From NCBI GenBank assembly GCA_964582065.1, contig CAZOQG010000056.1, positions 1 through 12,127 on the forward strand: a DNA stretch of 12,127 nucleotides, read 5' to 3'. Positions 6,507 through 12,127 of this stretch are shown here, piece after piece. Made by a program: the position numbers and the translations under genes. The notes beneath the pieces were generated by a model. That model did not search any database. It had not been told where the DNA came from and saw nothing but the letters and a program-made list of their open reading frames with translations. How positions within the stretch are numbered: position 1 is the stretch's first letter; each line of letters begins with the position of its first letter. This stretch comes from JACNFS01 sp964582065. GTDB lineage: Bacteria > Chloroflexota > Dehalococcoidia > GIF9 > UBA5629.

Positions 6507-7727
6507 TTAAGCTTCGGTGAATTCATCCACCCCCAATGAGTGCCCCATTTTCTTCTGTTTTGTTTTCAGATAATCAAGATTGTAAAGGGTAGGCGATGTT
6601 CTTAAACTCACAGTCTCCACTATCTTAAGTCCATAGCTCTCCAGCCCAATTACCTTCTTGGGATTGTTGGTCAACAAGCGAATCTTATGCAAACCCAGAT
6701 CAGCTAAAATCTGAGCTCCGATGCCATAACCCCTCAAATCAACATCAAAACCCAGGGCGATGTTAGCCTCCACAGTGTCTAGCCCTTGATCCTGAAGAGC
6801 ATAAGCTCGTAGCTTATTGTGAAAGCCGATGCCTCTCCCCTCCTGTCTCATATACAGGAAGACCCCCCGCCCCTCATCAGCAATATTCTGCATTGCCAAC
6901 GCAATTTGCTCACCACAGTCACAGCGCATACTACCGAAAATATCCCCAGTGGTACACTGACTGTGGACTCGCACCAGCACTGGTTCATCTCCAGATATAT
7001 CGCCTCTAACCAAAGCCATGTGCTCATCTGCGTCAACCTTGCTCCGATAGGCGATAACGAGGAACTCACCGTACTTCGTAGGCAATCTAGCCTCGGTTAC
7101 CCTCTCCACCAGCTTCTCATGGCGACTACGATAGGCAATCAGGTCAGCTATGCTCACAATCTTGATCCCTGACTCAGCTGCCATGACTTCAAGCTCAGGC
7201 AGGCGAGCCATAGTCCCATCATCATTCATGATCTCACAAATAACGCCGGCCGGGTAAAGCTCAGCGAGCCTAGCTAAATCCACTATAGCCTCTGTGTGCC
7301 CAGCTCGCACCAACACACCACCATCTCTAGCCCGGAGAGGAAACATATGCCCAGGACGGGCTAGGTCTTCAGGTCCAGTATTGGAGTCAAGCACAGTGCT
7401 TATGGTCACCGCTCGGTCAGAGGCAGAAATGCCACTGGACGTTCTGTGTTTAGCTTCAACAGATACAGCAAAGGCCGTAGAGAATTTCGAGGTATTCTCC
7501 TGAACCATGGGCGGAATCGCCAGTTCGTCTAATCTCTGACCAACTATAGGCAAACAGATCAGACCTCGAGCATGCTTCGCCATGAAATTGATTGCTTCCG
7601 CAGTGGCCTTTTCAGCAGCTATTCCCAGGTCGCCCTCATTCTCACGGTTTTCATCATCAACAATGATAACGAACTTGCCAGCCTTTATATCGTCAATTGC
7701 CTCTGGAATGGAAGCCAACGCCTTCAA
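6507..7727 (-). CDS. ribBA: bifunctional 3,4-dihydroxybutanone 4-phosphate synthase / GTP cyclohydrolase II
   Basis: This 406-residue fusion supplies both branches of riboflavin synthesis. The N-terminal RibB domain (about 1-200) turns ribulose 5-phosphate into dihydroxybutanone phosphate. The C-terminal RibA domain (about 205-400) opens GTP to the diaminopyrimidine. RibB shows DDENRENEGDL (24-34), the acidic metal-binding loop, and RPGHMFPLRARDGGVLVRAGHTEA (124-147). RibA shows the zinc cysteines Cys258, Cys269 and Cys271 (SQCTTGD, RCDCGEQ), then RQEGRGIG (294-301) and RGYGIGAQ (332-339). The start is TTG 7727, six bases after GAGG; the N-terminus MKALASIPEAIDDIKAGKF matches the family. It begins four bases after the ribE stop codon. 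Confidence 0.96.
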   Translation of the reverse strand: MKALASIPEAIDDIKAGKFVIIVDDENRENEGDLGIAAEKATAEAINFMAKHARGLICLPIVGQRLDELAIPPMVQENTSKFSTAFAVSVEAKHRTSSGISASDRAVTISTVLDSNTGPEDLARPGHMFPLRARDGGVLVRAGHTEAIVDLARLAELYPAGVICEIMNDDGTMARLPELEVMAAESGIKIVSIADLIAYRSRHEKLVERVTEARLPTKYGEFLVIAYRSKVDADEHMALVRGDISGDEPVLVRVHSQCTTGDIFGSMRCDCGEQIALAMQNIADEGRGVFLYMRQEGRGIGFHNKLRAYALQDQGLDTVEANIALGFDVDLRGYGIGAQILADLGLHKIRLLTNNPKKVIGLESYGLKIVETVSLRTSPTLYNLDYLKTKQKKMGHSLGVDEFTEA

Positions 7728-7730
7728 ACT

Positions 7731-8363
7731 TCACCTCACTTTCAAAAAACCATGCTCTTCAAGAAAATCTAACGTGACACCTCGACTATCCCTACGGCTA
7801 AGCCGCTCTACATACTTGGCGACAATGTCCACCTCGAGATTAACCATGTCACCGGGTTTCCTGTTACCCAAAGTAGTGTGCTCTCGAGTATAAGCCACCA
7901 AGGAGACTGAAAACGAGAAATCATCGTAATCAATAACGGTAAGGCTAACACCGTCGACGGCGATAAAGCCCTTGTCTACTACGTAAAGCATCAGTTCTGC
8001 AGGTGCAGAAATTCTGGCGATAACAGCCTCCGCTTCACGTGTCAACGCCATCACCTTGCCGCTGCCGTCCACATGTCCCTGCACAAAATGCCCGCCAAAA
8101 CGACCACCAGCCAATATAGCTCTCTCCAAATTCACCGAGTCCCTATAATGAAGCCTGCCAATATTGGTGCGCCGAACCGTCTCGGGCATAATGTCAACAG
8201 AAAAACCATCGTTGCTTGTTGAAGTCACCGTCAGGCAAGCCCCGTTGACAGCCATGCTGTCGCCTGGCTTAATATCCTCAAGCACCTCCTTGGCCCCAAT
8301 AGCCAATTGACCGGGGCTCGTTCCCCTAACTGCGCCAATCTCCTCAACTATGCCGGTAAACAT
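7731..8363 (-). CDS. ribE: riboflavin synthase, alpha subunit type
   Basis: It dismutates two molecules of 6,7-dimethyl-8-ribityllumazine into riboflavin and the pyrimidine precursor, and normally acts as a trimer. The start chosen is ATG 8363, since MFTGIVEEIG is the near-universal N-terminus of the family. An in-frame GTG at 8387 would add eight residues inside ribD. The product is 210 residues, with two lumazine-binding repeats at about 1-97 and 98-195. Markers are NGACLTV and GHFVQGHVDG in the first half and GVSLTV plus NLEVDIVAKYVERL in the second. The ATG lies one base after the ribD stop codon and has only a weak ribosome binding site, which suggests translational coupling to ribD. Confidence 0.95.
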   Translation of the reverse strand: MFTGIVEEIGAVRGTSPGQLAIGAKEVLEDIKPGDSMAVNGACLTVTSTSNDGFSVDIMPETVRRTNIGRLHYRDSVNLERAILAGGRFGGHFVQGHVDGSGKVMALTREAEAVIARISAPAELMLYVVDKGFIAVDGVSLTVIDYDDFSFSVSLVAYTREHTTLGNRKPGDMVNLEVDIVAKYVERLSRRDSRGVTLDFLEEHGFLKVR

Positions 8364-8364
8364 T

Positions 8365-9477
8365 TTACTTGCCAGCCAAATATCCACTAATCAAAACGTC
8401 GTCGCCAAACTCACTTATCCTCGCCTGACTGACGCACAGAGCTTCAGCAACCTTACTAACTCCCTGGCCGCCTATAGCGCTCTTGGCTTGATCTCCACCA
8501 ATTATGATCGGCGAAATAAAAGCCAGAACTTTGTCCACCAGGCCACGGTCAAAAAGCGAACCGAAGAGTTTGTTTCCTCCCTCCACCAGGACACTTGTAA
8601 CCTGCCGTCTCCCCAACACAACTAGTAGCTCTGCCAAGTCTATTCCATCCCGTTCAGCCGCCAATTCTACAACCTCAGCGCCGGCCTTCCTCAAAGCTTC
8701 CGCCTTTCTTGCATCAAAAGGTTTAGCTACAGCAATAAGAGTTTTTCCTGGTTCCGCGAAAACTCGCGCCGACAACGGTGTACGTCCTCTACCATCAACA
8801 ATCACCCTTAACGGCTGCAGCTTAGTTTTGCCTCCCCTACCACTGCACCCCCTTGCTGAAAGTTGGGGATCATCGGTAACTATAGTGTTTGCCCCCACCA
8901 TAACGGCATCAACTATATGGCGAAGGTAATGGACAAACTTCCTGGCCTCGTCACCGCTTATCCACTTAGAATCGCCATTTTGGGTAGCAATCTTGCCGTC
9001 AAGGCTCATGGCGAATTTGGCGATAACAAAAGGCAAACCCGTAGTAATAAACTTAATGTAACCTTCGTTTATCTCTCGAGCTTTCTCCTCATATTCGCCA
9101 ACAAAGGTCTTAATACCAGCTTCCTCCAACTGCTTCAGCCCGTTACCTAGAACTAGAGGATTGGGGTCAAGCAAGGCTATATGAACTTCGGAAATACCAG
9201 CATCAATTATGGCCTGAGTACAGGGCGGAGTACGTCCCTGGTGGCAACAAGGTTCCAAAGTGACATACAGCGTGGCCCCTCTAGCCCTGTCACCTGCTTG
9301 CTGAAGCGCCATTACTTCAGCATGAACTGAACCTGGCGGCTGCGTATGCCCTAAGCCAGCAACCACCCCATCTCTAATCACCACAGCCCCTACTGCTGGA
9401 TTGGGACTAGTGTACCCCAAAGCCAGCCCAGCCAGCGACAAAGCACAGTCCATGAAGTCAACAGGGCGAGCTAACAC
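8365..9477 (-). CDS. ribD: bifunctional diaminohydroxyphosphoribosylaminopyrimidine deaminase / reductase
   Basis: It catalyses the second and third steps after GTP opening: deamination of the pyrimidine ring, then reduction of the ribosyl side chain with NADPH. The product is 370 residues, the usual length. The N-terminal deaminase domain (about 5-145) carries the zinc site His52-Ala-Glu54 (VHAEVMAL) and Cys77/Cys86 in EPCCHQGRTPPC. The C-terminal reductase domain (about 148-370) shows AKFAMSLDGKIAT, SKWISG and VLVEGGNKLFGSLFD. The GTG start at 9477 has GGAGG eight bases upstream. That ribosome binding site lies inside the end of the dcd remnant, whose TAA directly abuts this GTG. It is the first gene of the ribD-ribE-ribBA-ribH operon. 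Confidence 0.96.
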   Translation of the reverse strand: MLARPVDFMDCALSLAGLALGYTSPNPAVGAVVIRDGVVAGLGHTQPPGSVHAEVMALQQAGDRARGATLYVTLEPCCHQGRTPPCTQAIIDAGISEVHIALLDPNPLVLGNGLKQLEEAGIKTFVGEYEEKAREINEGYIKFITTGLPFVIAKFAMSLDGKIATQNGDSKWISGDEARKFVHYLRHIVDAVMVGANTIVTDDPQLSARGCSGRGGKTKLQPLRVIVDGRGRTPLSARVFAEPGKTLIAVAKPFDARKAEALRKAGAEVVELAAERDGIDLAELLVVLGRRQVTSVLVEGGNKLFGSLFDRGLVDKVLAFISPIIIGGDQAKSAIGGQGVSKVAEALCVSQARISEFGDDVLISGYLAGK

Positions 9478-9809
9478 TTATAACGCCTCCGCGCAATCTT
9501 CATAATACCTGCTGGCAATGGGCTCGAGCTCCCTTCCACACCTGCTCGCTAACTCAACTGAGCAGTACAGCCCGATCGCAAGATAGGTTAGCCAAACAGA
9601 AGAGATTCGTCCCATTTCTATCTCATAATAGAGAATAATCAACAATTTGGCAACATCGCCAGAAGAGGAACACGCCTGTGACTTGAAAACGGAGAGCTTT
9701 GTCCCCAGACGAAGGCGAACACTGGCTGGACGCAATTTGAGGTTAGAGGCTCTGTGACAATCTCGCCTCTGGCAATCTCCTCATTAACTGCCCGGCCACT
9801 TAGCACCAT
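9478..9809 (-). pseudogene. dcd: dCTP deaminase gene, frameshifted with an internal deletion
   Basis: An intact dcd encodes an enzyme of about 170-190 residues that deaminates dCTP in dUMP/dTTP supply. Here only pieces remain. From ATG 9809 the frame reads MVLSGRAVNEEIARGEIV and ends its similarity at VQP, the start of the family's usual QPASVDLRLG. The continuation PASVRLRLGTKLSVFK is in another frame. Loss of a four-base repeat unit (AGCC) would explain the shift. After a few more residues the central catalytic part (roughly 80-90 residues) is missing. The frame resumes with ILYYEIEMGRISSVWLT and EPIASRYYED, like the family's C-terminus. The stop abuts the ribD GTG. What remains cannot be an active enzyme, since the catalytic core is gone. 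Confidence 0.75.
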
Positions 9810-9823
9810 AGCTTGGATGCCAC

Positions 9824-9853
9824 ATTGTAGCACCTAGCTTCTTTGAAGTGCAA
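9824..9853 (-). promoter_or_regulatory. extended -10 promoter for the dcd remnant and riboflavin operon
   Basis: On the minus strand TACAAT (9824-9829) is preceded by TGC, an extended -10 element. A poor -35, TTGCAC (9848-9853), lies 18 bp upstream. Transcription would start near 9818, about nine bases before the dcd ATG, and would run through the remnant into ribD. I found no better promoter between it and ribD, and no FMN riboswitch. Confidence 0.45.
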
Positions 9854-9883
9854 ACAACCTCTATACTATCAAGAGATGCCCCC

Positions 9884-10684
9884 CTAATAGATTTCATAGA
9901 CCATCAGGACGGTAACTTGAAATTCCAGTTCACCGGGGCTAATGGGAGTTGGTGAAGGAACTGGAGCTGCTGCCCCCTCCTTATAAAGGTCTCTTATTGG
10001 TGGCACATAAGCAGTGCCTTCAGAAATATAGATTGCCTTGCCCAACTTAACGCCCGCCACGTCGGCCATCTGCTTGGCTTTCATCATAGCATCTTCTACC
10101 GCTTTCTCCCGCGCCTCTTCGTAGTAAGGCCCCGGCTCATCAACAGCAAAGCTTATCGTCTCAATCCGAGTCAGGTCACCACCAGCCTCAGCTACAGCAT
10201 CAACAACGGTGCCGGCTTTATCCACTTCCCTTATCTTAGCAACAACTATATTGGTCACTCGATAGCCAACGATTTCTTCCCTATCCTCCCTATCAAACCA
10301 TCTCCTCACCGGGTAGATGCTAAACCGCTGTGTTTGAATATCCTTCTCAGATACATCATTACCCTTCAACACCTTGATAACCTTATTCATAGCCTCAGCC
10401 GCCCGTCGTTGTGCTTCAGCCACCGTCTCTGCCTCAGCTTCAACACCGAGACGCAGCAAAGCGATATCGGGAACCGCAGTCACCTTGCCTTCACCAGCTA
10501 ACTGTAAGCCAACATTTTGCTGGCTCAAAATTATGCCAAGGTGCCCACCAAATTCTGCTGCTTCTGCCCGGGCAGAAATAGAGGGCGAAGAGCCCCGCTC
10601 AGCGTCCACAGGCGCACAACCACCAGCCACCACCAGAACCGCAGCTAACATTAGACTGGATTGCAACAACCAAAGCTTTCTCAT
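9884..10684 (-). CDS. SIMPL-domain (DUF541, YggE-like) lipoprotein
   Basis: The start chosen is ATG 10684, preceded by AAGGAGGT; an in-frame GTG at 10714 would add ten residues before the signal peptide. The 266-residue product opens with MRKLWLL, a hydrophobic run and VVAGGC, so Cys23 is a probable lipid attachment site and the protein sits on the outer face of the membrane. The SIMPL domain spans about residues 58-266. It opens with GEGKVTAVPDIALLRLGVEAEA and continues with QRFSIYPVRRWFD, GYRVTNIVVAKIREV and KAVEDAMMKAKQMADVAGVKLG. A proline-rich stretch (PVPSPTPISPG) precedes the last strand. Family members are linked to stress tolerance and outer or surface protein interaction, without a known enzyme activity. 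It is divergent from lepB. Confidence 0.9.
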   Translation of the reverse strand: MRKLWLLQSSLMLAAVLVVAGGCAPVDAERGSSPSISARAEAAEFGGHLGIILSQQNVGLQLAGEGKVTAVPDIALLRLGVEAEAETVAEAQRRAAEAMNKVIKVLKGNDVSEKDIQTQRFSIYPVRRWFDREDREEIVGYRVTNIVVAKIREVDKAGTVVDAVAEAGGDLTRIETISFAVDEPGPYYEEAREKAVEDAMMKAKQMADVAGVKLGKAIYISEGTAYVPPIRDLYKEGAAAPVPSPTPISPGELEFQVTVLMVYEIY

Positions 10685-10851
10685 TTTGACCTCCTTCCAT
10701 CCGTTATTTTCCACATGTGGTCGCTTCGCTTACCTATTCATAAACATCACCTCTTTCAATCATGATACTGCGCAAGCCCTCACCACTATATACAACGACA
10801 AACTGATTTCCTGGTTTAGTCTCAGAGATAGCACAAAAAGGCCGGATAGAA

Positions 10852-10857
10852 TATAAT
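10852..10857 (+). promoter_or_regulatory. -10 box upstream of lepB
   Basis: TATAAT is a perfect -10 hexamer. The sequence 17 bp upstream (TAGCAC) is a poor -35, so an activator may be needed or the true promoter may differ. Transcription would start near 10864, giving a 33-base leader. Confidence 0.4.
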
Positions 10858-10896
10858 AACAAGCGCTTAACATTAAGCACCAATTGTGACAAACCA

Positions 10897-11478
10897 ATGA
10901 GACTCTTCCGTGATATCGTTGCGCCTCTTCTTGTTGCTCTAGCCATTGCCGCCCTCTTTCAAGTTACAGTCGCCAGCTTCAAAGTATATGGCTCATCCAT
11001 GTTACCCAACGTCGAACCGGGCGAGTACATCATGGTCAGTAAAGCCGCTTATTTCTTTAGTCCCCCTGAGCGCGGCGAAGTAATCGTTTTTGGTTCCCCG
11101 CGTAACCCCAACTCTGACCTTATCAAGCGGATAATCGCTCTACCTGGAGACACGATAGAAATCAAGGATGGCACAGTGTTTGTCAACGACGCTCCTTTAG
11201 TCGAGCCTTACATTTTGGACCCACCCAGATACGCTTATCCGCGGCAAGAAGTCACCGCCGACCATTACTTTGTTCTCGGCGACAATCGCAACAACAGCAC
11301 CGACTCTCACAAGGGCTGGACGGTGCCCCGCCAGAATATCATTGGCAAAGCTTGGATCACTTATTGGCCGCCCCGTGAGTGGAGAACCATAGAAAACTAT
11401 TCTCTGGATGCAACCAAACATGTGGCCGAGGTCAGTAAACCGAGCTTGACCATGAAAATGCCATGTCTAACGAAATAA
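10897..11478 (+). CDS. lepB: signal peptidase I
   Basis: This membrane protease removes signal peptides from exported proteins on the outer face of the cytoplasmic membrane. The product is 193 residues, the short single-anchor form. Residues about 8-26 make the membrane helix. The catalytic serine is Ser34 in YGSSMLP, and the general base is Lys77 in SDLIKRIIALPGD. The conserved box GDNRNNSTDS (128-137) follows, with the structural Asp-Ser pair. The tail after about residue 165 is poorly conserved. No clear ribosome binding site precedes ATG 10897, which is odd beside the strong sites of its neighbours. The last 16 bases overlap pyrE, so the two are cotranscribed. Confidence 0.95.
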   Translation: MRLFRDIVAPLLVALAIAALFQVTVASFKVYGSSMLPNVEPGEYIMVSKAAYFFSPPERGEVIVFGSPRNPNSDLIKRIIALPGDTIEIKDGTVFVNDAPLVEPYILDPPRYAYPRQEVTADHYFVLGDNRNNSTDSHKGWTVPRQNIIGKAWITYWPPREWRTIENYSLDATKHVAEVSKPSLTMKMPCLTK

Positions 11479-12035
11479 TGCAAATCTTCAAGGATGCCGG
11501 AGCTGTGCTGGAAGGGCATTTCCTGTTGACTTCCGGTCTGCACTCACCGGTATACTGGGAAAAGTTCCGCGTTCTGCAATACCCACATTATACTGAGAAG
11601 CTTTGCCGACTCATCGCCCAACACTTTAAGGAGGACAAAGTTCAGGTAGTTGCCGGACCTACTACCGGTGGCATTATTCTTGCCTTTGAGGTTGCCAGGC
11701 AGTTGGGCATAAAAGGCATATTCGCTGAGAAAGAAGGTGAGGAAAGATTTTTTCGGCGTGGTTTCACCATCAATCATGGCGACCGTGTCCTGATTGTTGA
11801 CGATGTCTTGACTACTGGCAGCTCAATCACCGAAGTCATCAAAGCTGTTAACAAACTGGAGGGCATTATCATCGGGGTCGGCGTGCTCGTTGACCGAGCT
11901 GAACAAAAAAAGGAACTCGGTGTGCCCCTTTTCAGCTGTCTTCGGGTTACCACGCCAACCTACAATCCGTCTGAATGCCCTCTGTGCGCTGCCGGCATAC
12001 CACTGACCCAACCCGGCGGCCAGGGCCAGACATAG
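11463..12035 (+). CDS. pyrE: orotate phosphoribosyltransferase
   Basis: It joins orotate and PRPP to form orotidine 5'-monophosphate, the fifth step of pyrimidine synthesis, in the cytoplasm and usually as a dimer. The product is 190 residues. Motifs are LEGHFLLTSGLHSPVYWEKF (16-35), AGPTTGGIILA (64-74), AEKEGEERFFRRGF (88-101) with the PRPP loop basic residues, and the PRPP-binding VLIVDDVLTTGSSI (109-122). The C-terminus has CPLC (172-175), a feature of a PyrE subgroup in Chloroflexota and some other phyla. ATG 11463 overlaps lepB by 16 bases. An alternative ATG at 11478 forms a TAATG stop-start overlap with the lepB stop and would drop five residues. Neither has a clear ribosome binding site, so coupling to lepB is likely. 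Confidence 0.95.
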   Translation: MSNEIMQIFKDAGAVLEGHFLLTSGLHSPVYWEKFRVLQYPHYTEKLCRLIAQHFKEDKVQVVAGPTTGGIILAFEVARQLGIKGIFAEKEGEERFFRRGFTINHGDRVLIVDDVLTTGSSITEVIKAVNKLEGIIIGVGVLVDRAEQKKELGVPLFSCLRVTTPTYNPSECPLCAAGIPLTQPGGQGQT

Positions 12036-12051
12036 ATTCGAAGTTTTTCCC

Positions 12052-12080
12052 TTGACAGTGAACAATTGAGAATCTACAAT
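12052..12080 (+). promoter_or_regulatory. strong promoter of tRNA-Phe
   Basis: TTGACA (12052-12057, perfect) and TACAAT (12075-12080, five of six) are separated by 17 bp. Transcription would start near 12087, about two bases before the tRNA 5' end. This is the best promoter match in the window. Confidence 0.8.
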
Positions 12081-12088
12081 AGCCTCGA

Positions 12089-12127
<39 letters not shown>

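Noticed and set aside
6819..7172. 117-codon plus-strand frame inside ribBA
   Set aside because: It is antisense to a well-conserved coding region, has no ribosome binding site, and shows no domain.
8504..8929. 141-codon plus-strand frame inside ribD
   Set aside because: It is a shadow of the ribD reductase domain, with low-complexity Ser/Pro/Thr content and no start signals.
10374..10856. 160-codon plus-strand frame opposite the SIMPL lipoprotein gene
   Set aside because: It is antisense to the conserved domain and its composition is that of an opposite-strand shadow.
10734..10946. 70-codon minus-strand frame between the SIMPL gene and lepB
   Set aside because: It overlaps the lepB start on the other strand, has no ribosome binding site, and resembles no family.

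Overview
The window is a compact bacterial chromosomal segment of about 12 kb. Its gene set and protein flavour suggest a Chloroflexota bacterium of the Dehalococcoidia type: a Bacillus-like glutamine synthetase of about 445 residues, a ribD-ribE-ribBA-ribH cluster, tandem membrane repeats resembling DUF5671, a SIMPL-domain lipoprotein, and a PyrE ending in a CPLC motif. This placement is an inference from family resemblance. Several promoters fit the sigma-70 type consensus (TTGACA, 17 bp, TATAAT), and most genes have clear GGAGG-type ribosome binding sites.

Layout. Positions 1-755 hold no firm gene. There are possible relics there: a degenerate TPR-like reading frame on the minus strand, and on the plus strand a -10 box with a perfect Shine-Dalgarno that leads into a broken small frame with a CxxCxxC motif. 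Positions 756-2961 carry two plus-strand membrane protein genes: an anchored NTF2-like protein, and a 574-residue protein made of six tandem two-helix membrane repeats plus a soluble tail. A tRNA-Val(GAC) on the minus strand and glnA on the plus strand diverge from back-to-back promoters at 3316-3385. Two small unknown minus-strand genes follow (4950-5577), separated by an intrinsic terminator. A small EF-Tu domain 2-like protein (5752-6006) is transcribed divergently from them.

Positions 6011-9477 are the riboflavin operon on the minus strand: ribD, ribE, ribBA, ribH. Together they convert GTP and ribulose 5-phosphate to riboflavin. No FMN riboswitch is visible upstream. Directly in front of ribD lies a decayed dCTP deaminase gene (dcd), with a frameshift and a large internal deletion; its stop codon abuts the ribD start. 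A SIMPL-domain lipoprotein gene follows (9884-10684, minus).

Divergent from it are lepB (signal peptidase I) and pyrE (orotate phosphoribosyltransferase), which overlap by 16 bp. A strong promoter and the 5' half of tRNA-Phe(GAA) end the window.

Most of the window is housekeeping. The items most worth a second look are the dcd pseudogene in front of the riboflavin operon, the six-repeat membrane protein, and the small broken frames in the first 750 bases. I see no mobile element, CRISPR array or clearly new system.
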